A DNA stretch of 64,000 bases, taken from Solitalea agri (GTDB taxonomy: Bacteria; Bacteroidota; Bacteroidia; Sphingobacteriales; Sphingobacteriaceae). The notes beneath the pieces were generated by a model. The model worked only from the letters and a program-made list of their open reading frames with translations. It made no database searches and was not told the DNA's origin. The DNA lies in contig NZ_JAMWYS010000013.1 in assembly GCF_023914155.1 (NCBI RefSeq), positions 18,097 to 82,096 of the forward strand, read 5' to 3'. Below are positions 52,428 through 60,468 of this stretch, piece after piece (positions within the stretch are counted from its first letter, which is position 1; each line of letters opens with the position of its first letter). The translations under genes were made by a program, and so were the position numbers.

Positions 52428-53399
52428 TTAAAAGTCCTCATCTAAAGAGAAGATATTACTGTCTTTATCAGACATTACACCGCTTTTTTGATAATCACCA
52501 ACACGTTTTTCAAAAAAGTTGGTTTTTCCCTGTAAGGAGATCATCTCCATAAAATCAAACGGATTGGTTGCATTGTATATTTTATCATAACCTAAAGCAA
52601 CCAGCCACCTGTCTGCTACAAACTCAATGTACTGCTGCATCAATTTGGCGTTCATACCTATTAATGAAACAGGTAGTGCATCTGAAATAAATTCTTTTTC
52701 AATGGTCACCGCATCGGTGATAATTTCATGAACACGCTCTTGTGAAAGTTTGTTTACAAGCATGCTGTATAGTAAGCAGGCAAATTCACAGTGAGAACCT
52801 TCATCGCGAGAGATCAACTCATTTGAGAAAGTTAAACCCGGCATTAAGCCACGTTTTTTAAGCCAGAAGATTGAACAGAAAGAACCTGAAAAGAAAATTC
52901 CTTCAACAGCTGCGAAAGCAACCAAACGCTCAGCAAAAGTTCCATTTTCAATCCAGCGTAATGCCCATTCAGCTTTTTTCTTTACACAAGGTACCGTTTC
53001 AATAGCGTTGAATAAGCGGTTTTTCTCAACCGTATCTTTGATATAAGTGTCAATTAATAAGGCATATGTTTCAGAGTGGATGTTCTCCATCATTATCTGA
53101 AAGCCATAATAACAACGGGCTTCCGGAATTTGAACCTCACTCATAAAGTTCACTGCTAGGTTTTCGTTCACAATGCCGTCGCTGGCAGCAAAAAATGCCA
53201 ATACATGCGAAATGAAATGACGTTCTCCATCATTAAAACTCTCCCAATCTTTCAAATCGTGTGAAAGGTCTATTTCTTCTGCTGTCCAAAAACTAGCTTC
53301 GGCCTTTTTATACATTTCCCATACAGTGGGATATTTGATAGGAAGCAGTACAAACCGCTCCTTATTCTCTTGTAAAATTGGCTCCTGAACGTTTTCCAT
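52428..53399 (-). CDS. nrdB: ribonucleoside-diphosphate reductase, beta subunit (class Ia)
   Basis: 323 aa di-iron/tyrosyl-radical subunit. Metal ligands and radical site: Glu and His in MENIHSETY, whose Tyr occupies the radical position (E-x-x-H-x-x-x-Y), Glu in [11 protein letters not shown], and Glu/His in DEGSHCEF. The C-terminal tail ([12 protein letters not shown]) is the part that binds NrdA. First gene of the nrdBA unit, with an unusually long and structured upstream leader. Confidence 0.95.
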   Translation of the reverse strand: MENVQEPILQENKERFVLLPIKYPTVWEMYKKAEASFWTAEEIDLSHDLKDWESFNDGERHFISHVLAFFAASDGIVNENLAVNFMSEVQIPEARCYYGFQIMMENIHSETYALLIDTYIKDTVEKNRLFNAIETVPCVKKKAEWALRWIENGTFAERLVAFAAVEGIFFSGSFCSIFWLKKRGLMPGLTFSNELISRDEGSHCEFACLLYSMLVNKLSQERVHEIITDAVTIEKEFISDALPVSLIGMNAKLMQQYIEFVADRWLVALGYDKIYNATNPFDFMEMISLQGKTNFFEKRVGDYQKSGVMSDKDSNIFSLDEDF

Positions 53400-53497
53400 A
53401 TATCTTACTTTCTAATTACTTATAAAATTACATAACAATTAAACACCTCGGTCGACAACTTTACCTTTCGCCCGGCCCTTGCCTGCGTTCATAGGAA

Positions 53498-53686
53498 CTA
53501 ACGAAGTTGTTTTGTCAACTGTAAAACTGGTGGTTTAATTGTTTTTGTAGTAAATACCTTTAAAAAACCGTTTTTGTTTTCGGTTTTTGAGGCATTGTCT
53601 GCAGAATCCGGATGGAATTGCTGCTGCGCTTCGACTTTTTTCGTAATAGGACTTAAGCTAACCGATTGATTTTGTGAAGGGATAGA
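53498..53686 (-). other. coding-like open frame in the nrdB leader without a normal start codon
   Basis: On the minus strand 62 sense codons run from after a TAA at 53687-53689 to a TAG at 53498. The translation looks protein-like (SLSPITKKVEAQQQFHPDS, then SKTENKNGFLKVFTTKTIKP) but contains no ATG, GTG or TTG. Another short frame in the same leader reads MNAGKGRAKGKVVDRGV (53485 down to 53432). Could be a remnant, a non-standard leader peptide or chance. Confidence 0.3.
53562..53588 (-). terminator. terminator-like hairpin inside the nrdB leader
   Basis: On the minus strand AAAAACCG / CGGTTTTT (8 bp, 10-nt loop) followed by a short T run, roughly 125 nt after the predicted transcription start. 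A candidate attenuator. Confidence 0.4.
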
Positions 53687-53715
53687 TTATTGTCCGTGTA
53701 TCCAAAGAACGAAAT

Positions 53716-53723
53716 CAAAAGTA
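53716..53723 (-). promoter_or_regulatory. -7 element upstream of nrdB
   Basis: The minus strand reads TACTTTTG, a perfect TAnnTTTG, giving a predicted leader of about 310 nt before the nrdB ATG. The rest of 53400-53892 shows no gene or known riboswitch that I recognise. Confidence 0.4.
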
Positions 53724-53892
53724 ATTAGTGGAAGGGATTGAAGACTGAATTTATTTTCAACAAAATGTTAGAAACATAACCGCTTGTTTTTCAGAAAATT
53801 ATTCTGTTAACGAATAATCCAAGAAACTTAAATTTTTATTAGCAGTTTTTTTTAAGTATGAAAGCACTAATAGTTACCTATTGGCTTGATTG

Positions 53893-54357
53893 TTAGGAAA
53901 GTAGTTTTTGACGTAGCAAGAATTCCAATTGGTCATTGGCCTGAGCAAGATCTTCTGTTAATTGCTTGTTTTTTCTTCTCAACATGTAAACATCATACCC
54001 GTTTTGAATATTTTGACGCAATTCATACTCATCCCATGGTTTACTAATGTATCTATATACCTGTCCTTTATTAATTGCGTCAATAACAGCGCTAATATCA
54101 GCGTATCCTGTTAATAACATGCGAATTGGGTTAGGGTGTATCTCCAAAATTGACTCTAAAAATTCAATTCCGGTAATATTAGGCATGCGTTGGTCGGTAA
54201 TTAATATATGAATTTCATTTTCATCCAATATTTTTCTGCCTTCTGCAGCTGATTCGGCAGTAAAAACAGTGAATTCACGTCTAAAAGCAGCTTTGAATGC
54301 TGTTAAATTGTGAGGTTCGTCGTCAATATATAATATGTTTATTTGTTCATCTGTCAT
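53893..54357 (-). CDS. response regulator, receiver domain with coiled-coil tail
   Basis: 154 aa. Receiver domain with acidic pair in LYIDDEPHN, phospho-acceptor Asp55 in LITDQRMPN, Thr in LLTGY and Lys in SKPWDE. The tail (about residues 122-150) is coiled-coil-like with no output domain. The receiver is closely similar to that at 58519 (shared NLxAFKAAFRREF, DQRMPN, KPWDE), so the two arose by duplication. It is divergent from the ThiF operon with a 111-bp spacer. Confidence 0.92.
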   Translation of the reverse strand: MTDEQINILYIDDEPHNLTAFKAAFRREFTVFTAESAAEGRKILDENEIHILITDQRMPNITGIEFLESILEIHPNPIRMLLTGYADISAVIDAINKGQVYRYISKPWDEYELRQNIQNGYDVYMLRRKNKQLTEDLAQANDQLEFLLRQKLLS

Positions 54358-54468
54358 AAGAGCCTTTTGTATATGATACGAATGTTCGAATATCTTAATT
54401 AATTTTATCTTCGAAAGAATTTTTCATTTAAATTACGCCTTTCAATTAAACCCATTAAAACCAAGATC

Positions 54469-55629
54469 ATGAATTTAAGCGTAGATATTCCTCAGTTGCT
54501 GAGGTATAAACTTCGTGAAACCAATGTTAGAAATAATGAATGTCAGCCCGAGTTTTTTAGGTTGTCTAATGCATTGGATGCCGAAAAGCTTTACCACCTC
54601 CTTCAATATAATTCATCCATTGCTGTTTATGATGAAATTCATGCGCAGCTAAAAGAGTTGATGAAGATTCGCAATCCCGACAAATTGTTGCCAGCCAATG
54701 TGCTTGATCAGTTAATTAAAGACCATTTGAAAGGTAATTCATCTGATACTTATGGTGTTTGGGTTTTTTATCCATGGATTAATAAAGTAGTGCATTTGCT
54801 TGATGAAAATGAATTTATCGAAGTACGAACTGCTCGCAACAAGCTTAAAATTACAGAAGAGGAACAAAATCTTTTAAGGAATAAAAAAGTAGGAATCATC
54901 GGTCTGTCAGTTGGTCAATCTGTGGCAGTAACCATGGCCATGGAACGGGTTTGCGGTGAATTACGTTTGGCCGATTTTGATGCACTTGAACTAGGTAATT
55001 TAAACAGGTTAAGAGCAGGTGTACAGCAGTTGAGTGTTCCTAAAGTGATATGTGCTGCCCGCGAAATAGCTGAGATTGATCCGTTTATAAAAGTTAAAGT
55101 TTATAAAGAAGGGCTTTCAATTGCCAATATGGCTGAGTTTTTAGGTGAAGGGGAGCAGCGTTTAAACTTATTGGTAGAAGTTTGTGATAGCTTTGAAATG
55201 AAGATTTTATCAAGGATTGAAGCTCGTAAAAGGCAAATTCCGGTAGTGATGGAAACAAATGACCGGGGAATGTTGGATATAGAGCGATTTGACCTTGAAC
55301 CTCAGCGAATGCTTATGCATGGAATGGTTCCACAGCTCGAAGGTGAAAGTACTGTAATTGCCAAAAAGCTGGAGGGAATAAACCCTCAGGAGCGTATGCA
55401 GTACTTATCGCAGATGATAGGAATGGAAAATCTTTCAGAACGGATGCTGTATTCATTGCAAAGTTTAGGAAAAACCATTAACGGCTGGCCTCAGTTAGCC
55501 TCCGGAGCAGTTTTAGGCGGAGCAATCGTAACCCATTCTTGTCGTAAAATATTATTGGATTCGTTTCGGTCATCCGGAAGGTATTTTATCGACCTCGAAA
55601 AAATTATTAATGATATGAATAAAAGTTAA
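54469..55629 (+). CDS. ThiF/E1-like adenylating enzyme (Rv1355c-like)
   Basis: 386 aa. About residues 1-135 form an unassigned helical domain. A ThiF/MoeB/HesA domain follows: KVGIIGLSVGQSVAV (ATP loop), LADFDALELGNLNRLRAG (the conserved D-x-D, N and R of E1 enzymes), SVPKVICAAREIAEIDPF (conserved Lys), and VEVCDSFEMK. No CxxC zinc pairs. Resembles the N-terminal half of the Rv1355c family but lacks that family's C-terminal nitroreductase-like domain. Probably adenylates a carboxylate. First gene of a five-gene operon; a TATCTTCG -7-like element lies at 54416-54423. Confidence 0.8.
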   Translation: MNLSVDIPQLLRYKLRETNVRNNECQPEFFRLSNALDAEKLYHLLQYNSSIAVYDEIHAQLKELMKIRNPDKLLPANVLDQLIKDHLKGNSSDTYGVWVFYPWINKVVHLLDENEFIEVRTARNKLKITEEEQNLLRNKKVGIIGLSVGQSVAVTMAMERVCGELRLADFDALELGNLNRLRAGVQQLSVPKVICAAREIAEIDPFIKVKVYKEGLSIANMAEFLGEGEQRLNLLVEVCDSFEMKILSRIEARKRQIPVVMETNDRGMLDIERFDLEPQRMLMHGMVPQLEGESTVIAKKLEGINPQERMQYLSQMIGMENLSERMLYSLQSLGKTINGWPQLASGAVLGGAIVTHSCRKILLDSFRSSGRYFIDLEKIINDMNKS

Positions 55630-55641
55630 CAAGAATCCTAA

Positions 55642-56361
55642 ATGATCGAAGTCAGAGTTTTTCGTGCTATCGACGATCCTGATGCTTGCCAGAAATATAT
55701 AGATGGTCACCGCCGTATTTTAGAAATACATGGTGTAACCAAAATAACCTCTTATAAGCATGATTGGATGAATGACAAGCATACAATGGTTATTTTGGTG
55801 GAGGAGCAGGAAAGTAAGAGGGTATTGGGTGGGGCACGTTTACAATTGAGACGGAGTGGAATGAGTTTGCCAATTGAATTGGCGTTATATAAATATGATG
55901 AGAAAATATTGAACATGGTTCGTGATGCGGAATTAAATGGGGGTACTAGTGAACTATGTGGTTTATGGAACTCGATGGAAGTGGCCGGCATGGGGATAGG
56001 GAGTTATATTCTGTCACGGATCGGTGCAGCTATTTCTTCTCAATTACCCATTACCAGCATTTTTGTATTATGCTCTCCTGTTACTGTGCGCATGGGCAGA
56101 AGGGTTGGGGCCGTTGTTGAAAGCACACTGGGTAATAATGGCTTGTTTTATTATCCCAAGGATGATTTAATTGCAACAGCAATGTTGCTAAGTGATTGTG
56201 ATACACTAGTAAATGCCGATGCCAGCGAGCGGGAATTAATTTTTGATTTAAGAGCAAATCCTATTCAAAGCAGATTGGAAAGAGGACCGAAAGGGCAGTT
56301 CGAATTAAATTACGACCTTGTTATAAATCAATTAGACTATCATGATATAAGTAACAAATGA
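55642..56361 (+). CDS. GNAT-fold acyltransferase-like protein
   Basis: 239 aa. The pattern fits a GNAT-fold acyltransferase of the N-acyl amino acid or acyl-homoserine-lactone synthase sort: VRVFRAIDDPDACQKYIDGH, a beta strand TMVILVEEQE, then RVLGGARLQL, LCGLWNSMEVAGMGIGSYIL (a GxGxG acyl-CoA loop) and RMGRRVGAVVE. I cannot say which acyl donor or acceptor is used. It starts 12 bp after the ThiF gene and its stop overlaps the ATG of the sensor kinase by four bases, so translation is coupled. Confidence 0.65.
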   Translation: MIEVRVFRAIDDPDACQKYIDGHRRILEIHGVTKITSYKHDWMNDKHTMVILVEEQESKRVLGGARLQLRRSGMSLPIELALYKYDEKILNMVRDAELNGGTSELCGLWNSMEVAGMGIGSYILSRIGAAISSQLPITSIFVLCSPVTVRMGRRVGAVVESTLGNNGLFYYPKDDLIATAMLLSDCDTLVNADASERELIFDLRANPIQSRLERGPKGQFELNYDLVINQLDYHDISNK

Positions 56362-58538
56362 AGTTTTTAAAGATCATTTTATTCTTCTGTTTTATTTTTT
56401 CAGGGTTAAACGCGCTGGCGGGTTCTCCCATAGTTATAACCGATCATACAAAGGTTTACGTTTTAGGAAATGCGTTGTCAATTTATGAAGATCCTTCAGG
56501 CAAGGAATCATTACAACAGGTTATAGTTAAAAATGATTTTAAATCTAATGCTCACCAGAATCCCAATTTTGGGATTACAAAATCGGCTTATTGGCTAAAA
56601 TTCACCGTTGAGAACCGTAGTGGTGTGGAGCAATTGCTGCTGGCTGTTGAAAACCCTATAATTGATGAGATCGATCTTTATCAGTATAACGCTAAAGGGC
56701 AACTGATCGCCCAAAAACTAGGTGAACACTATTCGTTTGATAAACGAAAAATCGATCAATCGAATTATGTTTTTCAGCTTAATCTTCCAAATGAAGCCTC
56801 CTCCTCTTATTATTTAAGGGTTAAAAGCAACGACCAACTTCAGCTTCCTATTTTTATAGGAACCCAAGAGGCTATTTATAAACATTCCTCGCAGCGTGAT
56901 CTATTATTTGGGATATATGTTGGAATCATCTTAATAATGATGGTTTATAACCTGTTTGTCTATATCTCGGTAAAAGATAGCAGTTATATCTATTATGTGT
57001 TGTTTATCTTCTTTGTGGGATTATCTCAGGCAACACTCGAAGGTTTCGGTTTTCAGTTTTTGTGGCCAAATAATAGCTGGTTTGCGATAAATAGTACGAT
57101 TATCGTCCCAGTTTTTTCGGGCATTACTACGGGTTTGTTTATGAAGAAGTTTCTTCAAACCAGGCTCGTTGCGGCAAACCTTGATAAAGGGATTAACCTT
57201 TTTATTTCTTCTTATTTTATTGCCCTTGCATGCTGCTTTGCCGGTTATAATCATTTAGCCTTACAACTATTGCATGTTATAGGAGCTATCGGTTCATTTT
57301 ATGCATTGTATGTCGGTTATCGGATTCATAAAATGGGTATCCGTTCGGGGCAGTTCTTTTTAATTGCCAATGTGATATTTCTATTGGCGGTAGTGGTGTT
57401 TGTATTGCGTAATGTTAACATCATTCCTTACAATACATTTACTTCCTTTATCCTTGAACTTGGCTCTGCTTTTCAGGTATCGTTACTTTCGTTTGCTTTA
57501 GCTGATAAGATTAATACTCTGAAAAGAGAAAAAGAACATTCTCAGGAAATGGCTTTAGCGGCTTCCAAAGAAAATGAACGCTTGGTTAAAGAACAGAACG
57601 TTTTCTTAGAGACTAAGGTAAATGAACGGACACAGGAACTTCAAAATGCCAATGTCGAGCTGAACCATACACTGCATCAACTAAAAGACACTCAATCACA
57701 ATTGGTGGAAGCAGAGAAAATGGCTTCATTAGGTACACTTACTGCTGGTATTGCCCACGAAATTAATAACCCAATCAACTTTGTAAGCTCAAATGTTCGT
57801 CCTTTGCAAATGGATATCGATGATTTGTTTGCTGTTATTGCTAAGTATGAGAATCTAAATCCAAATCAAAGTGTAGAAGAGCAGCTGATTGAAATTGAGC
57901 GTTTTAAAAAGAAAATTGATCTGACCTACGTAGGTGAAGAGATTAAAATGTTGTTGCGAGGCATTGAAGATGGTGCCAGCCGTACTGCGGAAATAGTGAA
58001 GGGCTTACGGAACTTCAGCCGTCTTGATGAAAGTGATTTAAAAATGACCGATATACATGAGTGTTTAGACTCAACATTGGTGGTTTTAAAACATTCCATT
58101 CCTTCCTTTATAACCATAGAAAAAAATTATCTGGCCGATAAACTAATTGAATGTTATCCTGGGAAACTAAATCAGGCCTTGCTTAATTTATTGAACAATG
58201 CCATCCATGCTATCAATAAGAATAATCCTGAACTACAGCATTTTATCAAAATTAAAACGCAGATTGATGATGATGTGATGAAAATATCGGTTACTGATTC
58301 TGGTATAGGGATACCTGATGAGGTAAAAGATCGCATATTCGATCCTTTCTTCACTACCAAGGAGGTAGGAGAGGGTACCGGTTTGGGATTGTCAATTGTA
58401 TATAATATAATTGAAAAACATCAAGGTAAAATTGATGTGGTTTCAGTTCCAAACAAAGGAACAACATTTACGCTGCTCTTACCAATTAAACTAAAAACCA
58501 AAACCAATCAAAGCGTAAATGAGGTCATTAGGACATGA
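56358..58538 (+). CDS. 7TM-DISM sensor histidine kinase
   Basis: 726 aa. Signal peptide (to about residue 21), a periplasmic 7TMR-DISMED2 domain ([18 protein letters not shown], a carbohydrate-binding-like jelly roll), seven transmembrane helices (about residues 180-390), a coiled coil, then HisKA with His467 in [13 protein letters not shown] and HATPase with [21 protein letters not shown] and [12 protein letters not shown]. The DISM sensors bind unknown small ligands outside the membrane. Coupled to the GNAT-like gene and overlapping the next gene by 20 bp. Confidence 0.93.
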   Translation: MKFLKIILFFCFIFSGLNALAGSPIVITDHTKVYVLGNALSIYEDPSGKESLQQVIVKNDFKSNAHQNPNFGITKSAYWLKFTVENRSGVEQLLLAVENPIIDEIDLYQYNAKGQLIAQKLGEHYSFDKRKIDQSNYVFQLNLPNEASSSYYLRVKSNDQLQLPIFIGTQEAIYKHSSQRDLLFGIYVGIILIMMVYNLFVYISVKDSSYIYYVLFIFFVGLSQATLEGFGFQFLWPNNSWFAINSTIIVPVFSGITTGLFMKKFLQTRLVAANLDKGINLFISSYFIALACCFAGYNHLALQLLHVIGAIGSFYALYVGYRIHKMGIRSGQFFLIANVIFLLAVVVFVLRNVNIIPYNTFTSFILELGSAFQVSLLSFALADKINTLKREKEHSQEMALAASKENERLVKEQNVFLETKVNERTQELQNANVELNHTLHQLKDTQSQLVEAEKMASLGTLTAGIAHEINNPINFVSSNVRPLQMDIDDLFAVIAKYENLNPNQSVEEQLIEIERFKKKIDLTYVGEEIKMLLRGIEDGASRTAEIVKGLRNFSRLDESDLKMTDIHECLDSTLVVLKHSIPSFITIEKNYLADKLIECYPGKLNQALLNLLNNAIHAINKNNPELQHFIKIKTQIDDDVMKISVTDSGIGIPDEVKDRIFDPFFTTKEVGEGTGLGLSIVYNIIEKHQGKIDVVSVPNKGTTFTLLLPIKLKTKTNQSVNEVIRT

Positions 58539-59637
58539 TATCATCAGAATACTTTATATTGATGATGAGAGGGAAAATCTGAATGCATTTAAGGCAGCTT
58601 TCAGAAGAGAATTTGAAATTTACACTGTACAATCAGCTTTTGAGGCACATCGTATACTTCAGGAGGTGTCAATTCATGTTATTATTGCCGACCAACGAAT
58701 GCCGAATTGTACCGGAGTGGAGTTTTTTGGAACTATACTCGAAAGATTTCCAGATCCAATCAGAATTTTAATTACTGGCTACATTGACTCGGAAACCTTG
58801 ATTGAGGCCATAAACAGTGGACGTATTTACCGCTTTTTGCGTAAGCCATGGGATGAGTTGGAGCTGAGGAATACAATTTATAATGCTTACAACAGTTACC
58901 AAACCGCTAAGCAGCTTAAGCAAAATATAGAAGAGCTTGAAAAAACCAATAATGAGTTAAGCAGGTTTATTTATAGCATGTCGCATGATTTACGATCGCC
59001 TTTAATGTCAATTTTAGGGATTGTAAAGCTGGCCAATCTCGAACAGTCAGTAACCGATCCCAATGGTTACCTGGATATTATTGCCCAAAGTGTTCATAAG
59101 CTTGATGCTTATATTTTAAAAGTTATCGAATATTATCAAAATTCAAAGGCGGAAGTGGTAAACGAATGTATTGATTTTGAATGTTTTGTGAACGGGCTTT
59201 TAGAGGAATTTAAACCGCAAAACAATGGAATAAACTATAGGCTTGATGTTGAGCAATCAGCAAACTTCAAAGGAGATCATTTTCATATTGCGGTTATTTT
59301 CAATAATCTGATTTCTAATGCAGTTAAATATCAGCGAACCGAAGAATCTTCTCAGCAGATCAATATCTCGATAAAGGCAGATGAGATAAAAGCAGTTATA
59401 TCCATTGTCGATAACGGAATCGGAATATTAAATGAGCATCTTGATCAAATATTCAAATTGTTTTTCAGGGCGAAAAATACCCGTAGAACAGGTACCGGAA
59501 TAGGTTTATATATTGTTAAAGACGCATTGAACAAAATTGGAGGCAGTATTTCGGTACAATCGATAATAAATGAAGGAACAAAATTCGAAATTTCAATTCC
59601 TAACCGAGTGATTGAGGGGGTAAAATTATGCGTATAA
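58519..59637 (+). CDS. receiver-histidine kinase hybrid
   Basis: 372 aa, soluble. An N-terminal receiver with Asp58 in IIADQRMPN and KPWDE, then a coiled coil, HisKA with His156 in YSMSHDLRSPL, and HATPase with FNNLISNAVKYQ, DNGIGI and GTGIGLYIVKD. The order receiver-then-kinase suggests a relay step: it takes phosphate from the 7TM kinase and changes its own kinase activity. Starts inside the upstream gene (20-bp overlap) and overlaps the next by 10 bp. Confidence 0.93.
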   Translation: MRSLGHDIIRILYIDDERENLNAFKAAFRREFEIYTVQSAFEAHRILQEVSIHVIIADQRMPNCTGVEFFGTILERFPDPIRILITGYIDSETLIEAINSGRIYRFLRKPWDELELRNTIYNAYNSYQTAKQLKQNIEELEKTNNELSRFIYSMSHDLRSPLMSILGIVKLANLEQSVTDPNGYLDIIAQSVHKLDAYILKVIEYYQNSKAEVVNECIDFECFVNGLLEEFKPQNNGINYRLDVEQSANFKGDHFHIAVIFNNLISNAVKYQRTEESSQQINISIKADEIKAVISIVDNGIGILNEHLDQIFKLFFRAKNTRRTGTGIGLYIVKDALNKIGGSISVQSIINEGTKFEISIPNRVIEGVKLCV

Positions 59638-60023
59638 TGTTGGTTGATGATAGTAAGATCGATCTTTTTTTGGCCGAAAGGATGATCAAGTTAAGTGGCA
59701 TAAGCAATCATATTATTGCTTGTTCATCAGCTTCTGATTCACTTGATTATATAAGAAAAAATGCTCACTTAAATGAAATGCTACCTCAGTTAATATTATT
59801 GGATATCCACATGCCCGAAATGGATGGTTTCGAATTTCTGGCTGAGTTGATCCGTTTCCCTCTGGCTGTCAGTCAGCAAATGAATGTGATCATGCTCACC
59901 TCTTCTGTTGATATAAAAGACCAGACAATGGCCGATGCTAATCCAATAGTTACAAAACTTATCAAAAAACCACTAGATACAGATGAACTTAGGCTAGTCT
60001 TGGATAGCCTCAAATGTGTTTAG
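59628..60023 (+). CDS. single-domain response regulator
   Basis: 131 aa receiver only. Acidic pair in LVDDSKIDL, phospho-acceptor Asp59 in LLDIHMPEMDGFEF, Thr/Ser in MLTSS and Lys in LIKKPLD. With no output domain it probably acts by protein contact (CheY- or Spo0F-like). Last gene of the operon, followed by a hairpin. Confidence 0.93.
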   Translation: MRIMLVDDSKIDLFLAERMIKLSGISNHIIACSSASDSLDYIRKNAHLNEMLPQLILLDIHMPEMDGFEFLAELIRFPLAVSQQMNVIMLTSSVDIKDQTMADANPIVTKLIKKPLDTDELRLVLDSLKCV

Positions 60024-60468
60024 AATAAATAATTGTTGAAACATCAATTTATGACACAAAATTTTGTTATAACCATATTTTCCACATAAGTGGAAAATAT
60101 TCCTACTAATTAAAAAGATTCCCCTCTTTCTATTTTTCTAAATAAATAACTCGTCTTTTATTAGTTTTTATTTTTTTTAACTTTAAGTTAATAGTATTAA
60201 TTATTATATTTCCAACTAGATAATAATATCTATTAATTCTGCCTACTATTTATAAAGACCTAACTGAAACTTTTGATTTCTCTATTTCGTATAAAACTTT
60301 AGAGAAAGTGTCTGCGAAAAATATTGCTCATTACGCTCTGCTATTGGAAATTTTACATTTTTTTAGTTAATAAAAATTACTAATAGCTTATCAGTCAAAG
60401 CATTAAATACAATTAAACCCAATTCCGATTTTCGGAATAACCAACAAACTAACCCTAACTGCTACTGC
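60024..60468 (+). other. 445-bp AT-rich spacer before the giant repeat protein
   Basis: A perfect hairpin ATATTTTCCAC / GTGGAAAATAT (60075-60085, 60090-60100; 4-nt loop) may end the signalling operon, but lacks a T run. ATTCCG / CGGAAT (60422-60438) sits about 30 nt before the next ATG as a possible operator. The rest is very AT-rich with no gene seen; no perfect TAnnTTTG promoter was found near the start. Confidence 0.55.

Noticed and set aside
53400..53700. Cobalamin or other known riboswitch before nrdB
   Set aside because: I could not find the conserved core of any class I know; only generic hairpins are visible.
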